This document shows positions 30,454-38,774 of a stretch of DNA of 39,897 nt, piece by piece. The notes beneath the pieces are model-generated. The model did no database searches. It had not been told where the DNA came from and was given only the letters and a program-made list of their open reading frames with translations. The stretch is taken from the NCBI GenBank assembly GCA_001819985.1, contig MHOE01000003.1, forward strand, positions 233-40,129. The letters are read 5' to 3'. Numbering within the stretch: position 1 is the first letter of the stretch; every line of letters starts with the position of its first letter. The position numbers were made by a program, and so were the translations under genes. The DNA comes from Candidatus Spechtbacteria bacterium RIFCSPHIGHO2_02_FULL_43_15b. GTDB taxonomy: Bacteria > Patescibacteriota > Minisyncoccia > Spechtbacterales > HO2-43-30.

Positions 30454-31407
30454 CTAATTAAGTTTTGCGCCTATAATTCGGGGGTAGCCGTTAAGGAATT
30501 CTTTAGCGGACATATTCTGCTTGCTTTCGGGTTGAAGTTTTTCTATGGTAAAAACTCCCGAGCCGGTCTGTACGACAATACCGACACCGTTAGACAGAAT
30601 TTTTCCGGCTTCTTCGGGCCGGAATTTAAGAGATGAATTGTTGGCGTGGCCGGTTAGTATTTTGATCCGTAAGTTTCCAAAAAATGTAAAACTTCCGGGC
30701 CACGGAGTGAATGCCCTTATCATCCTTTCTATTTGCAGGGCTGACTCGGACCAATTAATATGTCCGTTTCCTTTTTTGATTTTTTTTGAATAAGTGGCTT
30801 TTTCGTGGTCTTGCTCGATGGTTTTAAGTTTCCCCAGTATCCAGTCGGGAATTACGCGAATTAAAAGTACAGATCCAAGATCGGCGAGCATATCGTGAAG
30901 TTCCGGATATTTCATATTTGATATATCGCGCTGTAGTTCTTCAGCCGCGATTATAGGGCCGTGATCAGCGTCTTCGTCTATAAGGATTATAGTGACTCCC
31001 GTTCTTTTATCGCCGTTTAGCAATGTGTAATGTATCGGGGAAGGGCCTCTCCATCGCGGAAGAAGCGACGGGTGGACATTCAAGGTTCCGTATTTGGGCA
31101 TCTCTAAAATTCCCTTCGGTATTATTTGGCCGTAAGCGGCGACAATAAAAAGCGCGTATGGTTCGGAGTCGGGCGCGTCAAGCGAAGATGAGTCCAAATT
31201 GAGAGGTTGTTCTACTAAAATATTATGCCTCTGGGCTAATATTTTGGCTGGCGGAAAAGTGATTTTTCGTTTTCGGCCGGCGGGTTTGTCGGGTTGGGTG
31301 ATAACTAAAGATGGCTTATACGGAGAGTTTATAAGTTTTTGAAGAATAATTGAAGCGAATTCAGAAGTGCCAAAAAAAGCAATTTTTAGTTTTTGATTGT
31401 CAGGCAT
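30454..31407 (-). CDS. fmt: Methionyl-tRNA formyltransferase
   Basis: 317 residues, normal length. IAFFGTSEFASIIL start, catalytic region NVHPSLLPRWRGPSPIHY and the DEDADHGPI block (usual DxGLDxGP), then the C-terminal OB-like domain (FTPWPGSFTFF). It formylates Met-tRNA for initiation, and its product is later processed by Def. It starts 3 bases after the def stop, in the order priA-def-fmt that many bacteria keep. No ribosome binding site visible, likely coupled to def. Confidence 0.96.
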   Translation of the reverse strand: MPDNQKLKIAFFGTSEFASIILQKLINSPYKPSLVITQPDKPAGRKRKITFPPAKILAQRHNILVEQPLNLDSSSLDAPDSEPYALFIVAAYGQIIPKGILEMPKYGTLNVHPSLLPRWRGPSPIHYTLLNGDKRTGVTIILIDEDADHGPIIAAEELQRDISNMKYPELHDMLADLGSVLLIRVIPDWILGKLKTIEQDHEKATYSKKIKKGNGHINWSESALQIERMIRAFTPWPGSFTFFGNLRIKILTGHANNSSLKFRPEEAGKILSNGVGIVVQTGSGVFTIEKLQPESKQNMSAKEFLNGYPRIIGAKLN

Positions 31408-31410
31408 ATT

Positions 31411-31899
31411 TTATAATCTTTCTATAAACAAAATTCCGTTGAGATGGTCCGTTTCGTGCTGGAATATTCTTGCCAAAAGGCCCTCGGCAGAAACAGAAAA
31501 TTTATGACCCCTCTCATCGCGGGCTTTTAATTTTACCTTGAAAGACCTCGGCGTTTCTCTGTATATTCCCTTTACGCTCAAGCATCCTTCTTCGAGAACC
31601 TCTGTGCTTTTCGAATAAAAGCGGATTTCAGGATTTATAAAAACCGTGCGCTTTTCCGGTTTTATAATAGGCGAAAGAATCGCCCGGCTTTTCGCGACGG
31701 GAGCGATATCATCTGGTATCACAAAAACATTTAATGATTCTCCGATCTGCGGAGCGGCAAGGCCCAAGCCATCTTCTTTGGCAAGGGTATCTTTCATATC
31801 CTTTATAAGTTTCTTAAATTCATCCGAATTAAACTTGGTTACTGGTGGAGTTTTTTTGTGAAGTATTGGGTTTGGATCTTGGACTACGGATTTTACCAT
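31411..31899 (-). CDS. def: Peptide deformylase
   Basis: 162 residues with all three motifs: GLGLAAPQIG (residues 45-54), EGCLSV, and QHETDHLNG (HEXXH). Metal-bound by the Cys of EGCLS and two His of HETDH. Removes the formyl group from new proteins. Lies 45 bases after priA and 3 bases before fmt, same strand. Confidence 0.97.
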   Translation of the reverse strand: MVKSVVQDPNPILHKKTPPVTKFNSDEFKKLIKDMKDTLAKEDGLGLAAPQIGESLNVFVIPDDIAPVAKSRAILSPIIKPEKRTVFINPEIRFYSKSTEVLEEGCLSVKGIYRETPRSFKVKLKARDERGHKFSVSAEGLLARIFQHETDHLNGILFIERL

Positions 31900-31944
31900 A
31901 GATGTAAGAATTAAAACCTAAACAAATCCTGAACAGTCCCCGAT

Positions 31945-33936
31945 TTACAATATTTCAATCGGATCGATGTCGATTTTCCAGCCGCTCGGAACGACGCGCA
32001 GTAACTTGTTTCTTAAAATCAGGTTTTGTATTTTGGATTTTATCATAATATGCCAAATATATCTATTTTTTTGCCGCGAAACGAAGGCGGGCGCGGGACC
32101 CAATATGTCGTAATCTACGGCTGGAATACGGCAATTTTCGGCTTGAAGTTTTAATTTATTAAGGAGGACTTTCGCTTCACCTTCGGCTTTTTGCGGATTT
32201 GGGTGCGAGTAGCTGATTTTTATGATATTCGAGAACGGGGGCAATGACAGGACTTTTCTCATTTCAAGTTCTTTCTCGCTGAATGTTTCGAAACTGTTTT
32301 GTTTCCCGAAACTTTCCAATATATTTTTAAGCGAATAACTTTCCGGATTGTATGTCTGTATGAGAATTTCCGATGAGCTATTTTCCATAAGTTTGCGTAT
32401 AATCCCGAATATACGCTCGCTCATCCTAAAGTCCGGTATGGCGAGCATGGGGTCGATTGTTATTGCGGCGCACAAGCGGCATTTCGGGAGTATGCCTGTT
32501 TTCAGCATTAATTGCGTTCCTATCAGGACGGAAATTTTTTTTTGACGAAACAGATCAAATTTGTCTTGCTGTTCCTCCCATCCTTGAGTGTGGAGTGTGT
32601 CGATTATTGACATAGAACACTTGAGTTTGTTTCGCGCGCAAAATTTCTCAAGTTCGTCTTTGACTCGCTGGGTTCCCGTGCCGATGAATTTTATGCGGTA
32701 ACTTTGGCATTTCGGGCATACGGTTGGCGGATTTTTACTTAAAGCGCAATGATGGCAGGCGAGTTTATAGAGGTTGTTTTGCGCCGGGTGGGTTCTGTAA
32801 TAGGTCATCGGGACATCGCAGTTCGGACATTTCACGATATGCCCGCAATCCCTGCATAAAAGACCCGTTGAAAGCCCCTTTCTATTTATAAAAAGAATTG
32901 CCTGCTCGCCGTTTTGGATTGTTGAAGTTAATTTTTTTTGCAATTCCATACTGAATATGGAATAGTTTCCGTTCTTCAATTCCTGCCGCATATCAACCAA
33001 ACGAATCTGCCGATTTTGACCGCTTTTAGCACGCGGAATCCGTAACGCGGCCTTTGTGAATTCTCCATTTTTAGCTTGCCAGGCGGACTCAATGGATGGC
33101 ACATAAGATCCGAGTATGATTTTTGAGCGCGATAGTTCGGCCAGTTTTATCGCCAAATTCTTGGTGTTTATGTATGGTTGCTGGTCGAAAGATTTATGAT
33201 ATGGGCTTTCTTCCTCATCTAATATTATAAGCCCGAGATTTTTTATATGCATCGAAAGCGCGGCTCTTGTGCCAATAATCAATACCGATTTATTTGATAT
33301 GGACACTTTCCATATTTCGTATTGCTCCTTTGCGGTTAATTTGCCGGTAACCATCGCCGCTTTCCGCAGTAAAGGGATTTTGGTTATGTAGTAATCTATT
33401 TTATAGATTTCAGGAACAATAAACAGTACGGATTTTTTGTTTTTTATTGCCTTGTCTATGTTTTTTGAAAAGTAACTGATTTGTTGCGCGATATTTCCCC
33501 GCGCGAGTACGGGAACGCCGCCTTTTTCATGGTTGATTTCGGTTTCATCGGGTGCGGGTTTGATTTCGGATATTTCTTTCAGAAATTTTATCGTGGGTTT
33601 TGAAAAAAATTGCGGGAACAAAGTTTTTGCGATAAGGCCAGTCGGGGAGTAGTAATACATACTTGTCCACAATGCAAGCTTAATGTATTGCCTGGGGTAA
33701 ACGCATTGGGCATTTATGACTCTTTGTATGGGTTTGAGTTTGTATGGAGATTTTTTTATGCGAATTTTTTGGTCGGATATTCTGGAACAGGAAACGGCAA
33801 TGCCGAGGAGTTTCCTTGAAGATATGAGAATTTCCACTATTCCTCCGACTTCCACGATTTGATTGCAAAAATAATCCAGTGTTTGCGGGGCCGGGAATGG
33901 AATTTTAGAAAATGGGACAACGGTAATTACATACAT
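31945..33936 (-). CDS. priA: PriA-like primosomal protein with degenerate helicase motifs, 663 aa
   Basis: Family assignment from layout and the zinc region: CRDCGHIVKCPNCDVPMTYY ... CHHC ... CPKC, eight cysteines intact, plus GTRAALSMHIKNLGLIILDE and GTGTQRVKDELEKF. The helicase motifs are lost: in place of GVTGSGKTEVYL stands ARGNIAQQISYF (146-157) with no Walker A GKT; DEEH is DEEE (240-243); GSATPS is GSYVPS (276-281); the QVAGRAGR motif VI is replaced by KLMENSSSE. So ATP hydrolysis and unwinding are unlikely, while the 3'-end DNA binding and primosome loading parts may remain. Similar helicase-less PriA is known in Actinobacteria. First gene of priA-def-fmt. Confidence 0.85.
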   Translation of the reverse strand: MYVITVVPFSKIPFPAPQTLDYFCNQIVEVGGIVEILISSRKLLGIAVSCSRISDQKIRIKKSPYKLKPIQRVINAQCVYPRQYIKLALWTSMYYYSPTGLIAKTLFPQFFSKPTIKFLKEISEIKPAPDETEINHEKGGVPVLARGNIAQQISYFSKNIDKAIKNKKSVLFIVPEIYKIDYYITKIPLLRKAAMVTGKLTAKEQYEIWKVSISNKSVLIIGTRAALSMHIKNLGLIILDEEESPYHKSFDQQPYINTKNLAIKLAELSRSKIILGSYVPSIESAWQAKNGEFTKAALRIPRAKSGQNRQIRLVDMRQELKNGNYSIFSMELQKKLTSTIQNGEQAILFINRKGLSTGLLCRDCGHIVKCPNCDVPMTYYRTHPAQNNLYKLACHHCALSKNPPTVCPKCQSYRIKFIGTGTQRVKDELEKFCARNKLKCSMSIIDTLHTQGWEEQQDKFDLFRQKKISVLIGTQLMLKTGILPKCRLCAAITIDPMLAIPDFRMSERIFGIIRKLMENSSSEILIQTYNPESYSLKNILESFGKQNSFETFSEKELEMRKVLSLPPFSNIIKISYSHPNPQKAEGEAKVLLNKLKLQAENCRIPAVDYDILGPAPAFVSRQKNRYIWHIMIKSKIQNLILRNKLLRVVPSGWKIDIDPIEIL

Positions 33937-34043
33937 GATATAATGAATATGCGAGTAAAAATAAAAGGCAAAAGTTCAAAATAAGGAGCCGAAAATTACG
34001 CCTAAAATTTTCAGCTTCAAACTTTTAATTTTCAGAATCAGCT

Positions 34044-34835
34044 TTGTACATACTTGGTACAAAAGTTCATAATTTAACGCTGGATCAGGCCGTAAAGAAA
34101 GCGGAAAGGTTTTTGTATGACGGAAAACAGCATTACATAGTAACACCCAATCCCGAAATAGTGATATGCGCGCGAAATAATCGCACATATCAAAATGTCA
34201 TAAACAGGTCCAGTTTAAGTATACCAGACGGAATGGGAATAGTGTGGGCGTCCAAAATTTTGCATCGAAGCTCGATACGCAAAAGAGTTACGGGAGTGGA
34301 TTTTATGCGGAAATTCCTTGAGCATATCGACGCGGTCAAGAGATTGAATTATAAGATTGGCGCGGGTGCGTATAGGTATGGGTGGGAAATCGCAAATTAC
34401 GGCATTGAAAACCGCGTTCTTTTAGCAGGCGGAAGGAACGGCGTTTCAGGAGTGGCCGCAAGAAATTTGGAAAAAGGGTTTTCAAGCATAAAATTTTACT
34501 CGATGGAAAATTTGGACAGCGATCGCTCCATATTCGTCATTAAAAATATAATTCAGCCGAATATAATTTTTGTGGCACTCGGCGCTCCAAAGCAAGAATT
34601 GTGGATAGCGAAGCATTTGAGGAGTTTCGATACCGTAAAGATAGCGATGGGCGTGGGCGGATCGTTCGATTTTATATCTGGAAAAATTCCTAGGGCTCCG
34701 GAGAAGATGCAAAATATGGGCCTCGAGTGGTTATGGAGGTTTGCGATCGAGCCGAGGAGATTTTTTAGAATCATCAAAGCAGTAGTTATTTTTCCAATGC
34801 TAGTTTTTAAGGAAAAGATTTCGAAAGCGTTTTAG
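34044..34835 (+). CDS. WecG/TagA/CpsF-family glycosyltransferase (GT26), 263 aa
   Basis: GT26 landmarks: YIVTPNPEIVICARNN, SIPDGMGIVWASKIL, RVTGVDFMRKFLE, VALGAPKQELWIAKH and VGGSFDFISGKIPRAPEKMQ. It transfers a sugar (ManNAc or related) to a lipid-linked intermediate on the cytoplasmic face. About 22 residues (DAVKRLNYKIGAGAYRYGWE) are inserted before the usual strand NRVLLAGGRNG. Start is a TTG at 34044; a stop 16 bases upstream excludes an earlier ATG, and no ribosome binding site is visible. First gene of the surface polysaccharide region. Confidence 0.88.
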   Translation: MYILGTKVHNLTLDQAVKKAERFLYDGKQHYIVTPNPEIVICARNNRTYQNVINRSSLSIPDGMGIVWASKILHRSSIRKRVTGVDFMRKFLEHIDAVKRLNYKIGAGAYRYGWEIANYGIENRVLLAGGRNGVSGVAARNLEKGFSSIKFYSMENLDSDRSIFVIKNIIQPNIIFVALGAPKQELWIAKHLRSFDTVKIAMGVGGSFDFISGKIPRAPEKMQNMGLEWLWRFAIEPRRFFRIIKAVVIFPMLVFKEKISKAF

Positions 34836-34855
34836 CCGCAGGTTTATGAGATTAG

Positions 34856-34864
34856 TTATCCACA
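34856..34864. promoter_or_regulatory. Perfect DnaA-box-like site
   Basis: TTATCCACA, within AGTTATCCACAT. An extended -10 (TGC-TACAAT, 34884-34892) lies 20 bases downstream, and the leader beyond it holds ATTCAATT (34954-34961) pairing with AATTGAAT (34998-35005). Confidence 0.5.
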
Positions 34865-35028
34865 TATACAACAGCATTAAATATGCTACAATAATCTCGA
34901 CTTAAAATTTCGCAAACTATATTCGAAATTCGGAGCTTATTAAGAAATTAATTGATTCAATTTGCAATTACATCTATATGCCGCGTTTGGGCACATAATT
35001 GAATTTGCAGATTAGTCGGTATTTATTC

Positions 35029-35226
35029 ATGCCTATTATACTTTGGGTATTGATCGGCTTAGCCGTTGCGGGAGCTGGAGGTTACTTTTTCTTTTTTATG
35101 AAGAAGGGCGGCAAGAAAAGCGAGTCCGCGGGAATGCCGGAATCTTCAGGTAGTGTGTCTGACGGAGGTCAAGCCGGAAGTTCGCAGGGAGATGATTCTA
35201 TGTCGTCGGGAGAAAAATCATTCTAG
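35029..35226 (+). CDS. Small membrane protein, 65 aa
   Basis: 65 residues from ATG 35029 (MPIILWVLIGLAVAGAGGYF): one N-terminal membrane helix followed by KKGGKK and a Ser/Gly/Asp-rich, disordered tail (SSGSVSDGGQAGSSQGDDSM). An in-frame TTG at 34999 would extend it by 10 residues. Typical of small anchored tails of unknown role in CPR genomes. Ends before a strong terminator. Confidence 0.5.
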   Translation: MPIILWVLIGLAVAGAGGYFFFFMKKGGKKSESAGMPESSGSVSDGGQAGSSQGDDSMSSGEKSF

Positions 35227-35332
35227 TTTGAATTCTAGGGGCGGCATAAAGACAAAACAATCTTATTATGCCTAGGAATCTATGCCTCGTAGTTTGTTAA
35301 ATAAAGGCAGATCAGCTTGGGAAAAGAGATAA

Positions 35333-35369
35333 CCCCGCTAGTCCGTGTGGACTGGCGGGGCGGTTTTTT
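35333..35369 (+). terminator. Intrinsic terminator, 12-bp stem
   Basis: CCCCGCTAGTCC (35333-35344), GTGT loop, GGACTGGCGGGG (35349-35360), then CGG and six Ts. Confidence 0.9.
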
Positions 35370-35372
35370 GCT

Positions 35373-35381
35373 TGCTATAAT
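35373..35381 (+). promoter_or_regulatory. Extended -10 promoter of the glycosyltransferase pair, leaderless layout
   Basis: TGC-TATAAT (35373-35381); ATG at 35388 is 6 bases on, so transcription should start at or next to the start codon. Confidence 0.6.
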
Positions 35382-35387
35382 TACAAA

Positions 35388-36308
35388 ATGAAAGGCAAAC
35401 CGGAAAAAGTTTTTGTAATTCTCTTAAACTGGAACAATTGGCACGAAACCCGGGAGTGTTTGGCGTCTCTTGAGAAAGCAGATTATCCAACTTTTGAAGT
35501 GATTATCGTGGATAACGGGTCAAACCAAAAAGATGTAGCGGAAATCAAAAATTTTAGTAATAATGTTTCAGGTTTTATACTTCATATCTTGTGGAATAGT
35601 AATAATCTTGGCTTTGCCGGAGGTAATAATGTGGGCATAAGATATGCCCTTGAGCGCGGCGCGGATTATGTTTTTCTTCTGAACAATGATGCGATTGTTG
35701 CGCCTGACTCTTTGACTAAACTGGTCAAAGCTGGGGAAAGCGACAAAATCCTTGGAATTCTAGGATCAAGAGTTTATAAGTACGGGACAGATGAAGTCGT
35801 GTTTGATGGCGGGAAGGTAAATAATCTAATGACAAAGGCCTATCATCAGCCAAAACTAACGGGGTCTGACCCCGTTAGTTTTGGGGTGCAGTATGTAACC
35901 GGTGCCGCTTTTTTAATAAAACGCGAAGCGATCGAAAAGATCGGTCTCATGCGTGAAGAGTACTTTCTTTATTATGAAGATGTTGATTGGTGCGTGCGGG
36001 CAAGAAACGCGGGGTTTAAGTGTGTGGTTGTTCCGGAAAGCAAAGTATGGCACAAGGTCTCCGCGACAAACAAGGAGGGTTCTCCTTCGTATATTTATTA
36101 CCATACTAGAAACAGCTTAATACTCGCCAAATTCAACGGCAATATTTGTCAAAAAGTATGCGCGTATTTACTCGCTATCTGGATTTTAGAAAAGCAAGTT
36201 CTGAAATTTTTTTTAGTCCCTTCCCGTCGCAAGTGGTCTAGGGCTATGACAAGGGGGGTATTGGATTTTCTAAAATGCAAATACGGGCAATACGAAAACC
36301 CGGCTTAA
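35388..36308 (+). CDS. GT2-family glycosyltransferase with in-frame palindromic insertion, 306 aa
   Basis: GT-A fold rhamnosyltransferase-like enzyme: VFVILLNWNNWHETRECLAS, VIIVDNGSN, NNLGFAGGNNVGIRYAL, FLLNNDAIVAPDSL (DxD-like NND), then YYEDVDWCVRARNAGF. At residues about 156-164 the sequence KLTGSDPVS is encoded by a perfect 35-bp palindrome (35850-35884), inserted in a loop before FGVQYVTGAAFLI. The same peptide occurs in the next gene. The message is probably leaderless. The GT4 gene begins 13 bases after its stop; likely one operon for surface glycan assembly. Confidence 0.9.
   Translation: MKGKPEKVFVILLNWNNWHETRECLASLEKADYPTFEVIIVDNGSNQKDVAEIKNFSNNVSGFILHILWNSNNLGFAGGNNVGIRYALERGADYVFLLNNDAIVAPDSLTKLVKAGESDKILGILGSRVYKYGTDEVVFDGGKVNNLMTKAYHQPKLTGSDPVSFGVQYVTGAAFLIKREAIEKIGLMREEYFLYYEDVDWCVRARNAGFKCVVVPESKVWHKVSATNKEGSPSYIYYHTRNSLILAKFNGNICQKVCAYLLAIWILEKQVLKFFLVPSRRKWSRAMTRGVLDFLKCKYGQYENPA
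35850..35884. repeat. In-frame dispersed palindrome, 35 bp, copy in GT2 gene
   Basis: Perfect 17-bp arms around a central T; core GGGGTC-T-GACCCC. Read in frame as LTGSDPVS. Confidence 0.9.
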
Positions 36309-36321
36309 AACCCTTAATCAT

Positions 36322-37515
36322 ATGCGCATCGCCATCGACTGTCATAATCTTGAAGGAAACCGCACCGGCGTTGGCCGATATCTTTGGAATGTATTGCGCG
36401 AATGGTACAAACTAACGGGGTCAGACCCCGTTAGTTTGGAGTTGTTTCTTTATTTCAAAAACGAAATCCCAAAGGATTTGGACGCAATGGATCGGCCTTA
36501 TATGGAAAGACGGGAATCCCACATAAGAGTTTTGGATGCGGGGAGCAACGCTGTTTACAAGCACTTGCGCCTTCCCTTGGCGGTTTTTAGGGATAAGGCG
36601 GATGTTCTCTTTTGTCCGGATTATGTTCTCCCGATACTCAAATTCAAGAAATGCAAAACCGCGGTAACTATCCACGATATTATTTACGAAGCGCGGCCGG
36701 CTGAATATTCCTGGCCGTCCTTTGCCGACAAAATTTTGCTTAAATGGGCATCAAAGCGGTCCGCTAAAAAAGCAGATGTGATATTTTGCCCTTCAAATTT
36801 TACAAAAAGTGAAATTGAGAAATACTACAAAATAAATTCGAAAAAAATTACAGTAACACGCCTTGCGCCGGATCCGATTTTCAGAAAGCCGGATTTTTCA
36901 AAGATTAGAGAGATCGGATATGCGGAAAAATGGAGCGGCATAAAGAAGAAATACCGGATTGGCGATAATTTTGTATTTTTTGTGGGTTCAATATTTAATC
37001 GCAGATTTTTGCCAAAAACAGTCGATGCCTTTAAGGAATTCGCGCGCGAACGCGATGATTTTCAGTTTTTGATAATAGGAAAAAATCACTCCAGTCCATA
37101 TCAAGATATCGGCGCTGTTATAAAAAATACGAATTCAGAAATGGGTCGGGAGGCGGTAGTATGGCATGAATTTATTCGGAATGACGATGACCTTGTTTTT
37201 CTTTACAACAAAGCCCTGGCGACTGTTTGGGTTTCAAGCTATGAAGGTTTCGGTTTGCCGATTCTTGAAAGTATGGCGTGCGGAACGCCCGTGATTACAT
37301 CGAGGGGCAGTTCACTCGAGGAAGTTGGCGGAGATTCAGCTATTTACATAAAAGACCCGGGAAATATCAGAGAAATCTCAATGGCACTTTCAAAATTATC
37401 CAACGACAACAATTATCGTTTGGATTTATCGAGAAAATGCCTCGAATACACAAGAAAATTTTCATGGCAAAATACAGCAATGGCAACTCTGGACTGTTTG
37501 CTTAGATTGAAATAA
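36322..37515 (+). CDS. GT4-family glycosyltransferase with in-frame palindromic insertion, 397 aa
   Basis: GT-B fold: opening IAIDCHNLEGNRTGVGRYLWNV (GxGRY donor-domain start), KADVIFCPSNFTKSEI, VTRLAPDP, NFVFFVGSIFNRRFLPKTVD, and the GT4 signature VWVSSYEGFGLPILESMACGTPVI (EX7E, E at EGFG and ESMA). At residues about 29-38 YKLTGSDPVSLE carries the peptide coded by the 31-bp palindrome at 36408-36438, in the loop between the first helix and strand, where relatives read straight on. Probably mannosyl- or glucosyltransferase; donor not readable. Starts 13 bases after the GT2 gene without its own ribosome binding site. Confidence 0.9.
   Translation: MRIAIDCHNLEGNRTGVGRYLWNVLREWYKLTGSDPVSLELFLYFKNEIPKDLDAMDRPYMERRESHIRVLDAGSNAVYKHLRLPLAVFRDKADVLFCPDYVLPILKFKKCKTAVTIHDIIYEARPAEYSWPSFADKILLKWASKRSAKKADVIFCPSNFTKSEIEKYYKINSKKITVTRLAPDPIFRKPDFSKIREIGYAEKWSGIKKKYRIGDNFVFFVGSIFNRRFLPKTVDAFKEFARERDDFQFLIIGKNHSSPYQDIGAVIKNTNSEMGREAVVWHEFIRNDDDLVFLYNKALATVWVSSYEGFGLPILESMACGTPVITSRGSSLEEVGGDSAIYIKDPGNIREISMALSKLSNDNNYRLDLSRKCLEYTRKFSWQNTAMATLDCLLRLK
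36408..36438. repeat. In-frame dispersed palindrome, 31 bp, copy in GT4 gene
   Basis: Perfect 15-bp arms around a central A; core GGGGTC-A-GACCCC, the reverse-complement orientation of the copy at 35850-35884. Confidence 0.9.
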
Positions 37516-37545
37516 AAACCCGCGTTTAGCGCGGGTTTATTTTCT
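37516..37545 (+). terminator. Intrinsic terminator between convergent genes
   Basis: AAACCCGCG (37516-37524), TTTAG loop, CGCGGGTTT (37530-37538), TATTTTC. It overlaps the stop of the minus-strand gene. Confidence 0.85.
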
Positions 37546-38115
37546 TGACCCCCTAGAGCCAAGCACCGATAAATTTCTGTGTAAGTTGTATCTTGTCTGC
37601 GGCAAATCATTCAGTCCGCTTCTTAGTATGCGTTTTACATCCGGTGTTTTATCTGCTATGTAAACGCTCTTCCATCCGGAAGGAAGGGCAAGGTTTGGAT
37701 AGGGGATTGTCGCGTTTGATACAAGGGCGACTGGTATTGATAATTTTCTGTGCCTGGCAATAAAGCACCTATGAAGACCGTCCAATATCATCCATTTTCC
37801 AAAGTCCGAATATTCAATGATAGGGGGAGCTATGAAATTCACATCGCCAAATTCGTCTTCGTACTCGACTAAAGTATTGATTTTCGCGTAGTCGCCAAGT
37901 TTGGATGCTATATGGTCGGTTAGAAGACTTACGAATTTTAATCCGTCTCGAAGCACATAAAATGTACTAGGTTCAAAGCAAGACGGATCGCTGATTACTA
38001 TCTCGATCTCCGCGTCTTTGTATGGTAATATATCGGGGTTGTTATACAGCGTCACATTTCTTAATTTTTTGATGAAAGAGTCCCGCCTTATACGCTTTAT
38101 TTTTTTAATGTACAT
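37537..38115 (-). CDS. ParB/sulfiredoxin-like DGxHR protein, 192 aa
   Basis: Residues about 100-135 (FGKWMILDGLHRCFIARHRK, then LSIPVALV) match the ParB/Srx N-terminal core: a strand, DGxHRxxA and a following strand. Enzymes of this fold bind nucleotides (CTPase, nuclease or kinase-like roles); no HTH is present, so it is not a classical ParB. The rest is unknown. The ATG at 38115 follows GAGGTG by 9 bases; the GTG at 38127 lies inside that site. It is oriented against the glycosyltransferases and sits between them and the HAD gene. Confidence 0.6.
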   Translation of the reverse strand: MYIKKIKRIRRDSFIKKLRNVTLYNNPDILPYKDAEIEIVISDPSCFEPSTFYVLRDGLKFVSLLTDHIASKLGDYAKINTLVEYEDEFGDVNFIAPPIIEYSDFGKWMILDGLHRCFIARHRKLSIPVALVSNATIPYPNLALPSGWKSVYIADKTPDVKRILRSGLNDLPQTRYNLHRNLSVLGSRGSRK

Positions 38116-38173
38116 GATTACTCTCACCTCGTCGTTGTGTAAATTTTATAACATCGGCAAGGCCAAGGGGTCA

Positions 38174-38182
38174 TGTGGATAA
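38174..38182. promoter_or_regulatory. Perfect DnaA-box-like site upstream of the HAD gene
   Basis: TGTGGATAA (reverse complement TTATCCACA). It lies 34 bases before the chosen start of the HAD gene and between divergent genes. Confidence 0.5.
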
Positions 38183-38216
38183 CTTGATAATCAATTCTAC
38201 GGCAAAAAAACAAAAT

Positions 38217-38774
38217 ATGAATATCGGCCTCGATTTAGATGGGGTTATCGTTGATCACACCGAAAATATAAGGAGAGTTGCCCGCGAGTTGGGATTTGAT
38301 GCGTCTGGGAAATATTCAAGCATACATACATTAAAGAAAATTATGCCTGAAGATTTGCATTACGATCTAAAAAAGGCAATATACGGCAAGATGAGCCTAA
38401 AAGCTAAACCGATGGCGTACGCAAAGAACAGTATCGAGAAATTGTCAGCGTCCGGGCACACGCTTTCCATCGTATCCCGTCGAGATCACGACAAAGATTA
38501 CGCGTTATCTTGGTTGAAAGTCCAGGGAATTCTGGAGCACATACCGGAACGCAGAATAATTTTTGTAGGAGACGATAAATATAAAGCAGTGGAGGCAAAA
38601 CGGCTCAAGTCGGATATTTTTCTGGATGATAAAATAGAAGTGCTTTTTTTCATAAAAAGCGTGGCATATCCCGTGCTGTTTAATCGTTTTGGATTGGATT
38701 TGAATGAGGATAAATATGAAGAAGTTCGTTCGTGGGGGGAGTTCCTAAAGCTGGTAAAAAATTTTACTCTATGA
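38217..38774 (+). CDS. HAD-superfamily hydrolase, 185 aa
   Basis: MNIGLDLDGVIVDHTENIRR holds motif I (DLDGV, D6 and D8), followed by SIVSRRD (motif II) and IIFVGDDKYKAVEAKRLKSD with the DIFLDD motif near the end. A Mg-dependent phosphatase of the 5'-nucleotidase/NIF-like type, substrate unknown. The ATG at 38217 is preferred; a GTG at 38175 in frame lies inside a DnaA-box-like site. The stop overlaps the next start (ATGA), so the two genes are translationally coupled, suggesting a role in surface glycan metabolism. Confidence 0.8.
   Translation: MNIGLDLDGVIVDHTENIRRVARELGFDASGKYSSIHTLKKIMPEDLHYDLKKAIYGKMSLKAKPMAYAKNSIEKLSASGHTLSIVSRRDHDKDYALSWLKVQGILEHIPERRIIFVGDDKYKAVEAKRLKSDIFLDDKIEVLFFIKSVAYPVLFNRFGLDLNEDKYEEVRSWGEFLKLVKNFTL

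Noticed and set aside
38771-38774. Alternative genetic code (TGA = Gly) of some CPR lineages
   Set aside because: TGA ends several well-supported genes, such as the HAD gene in its ATGA overlap, and conserved glycines in motifs use GGN.
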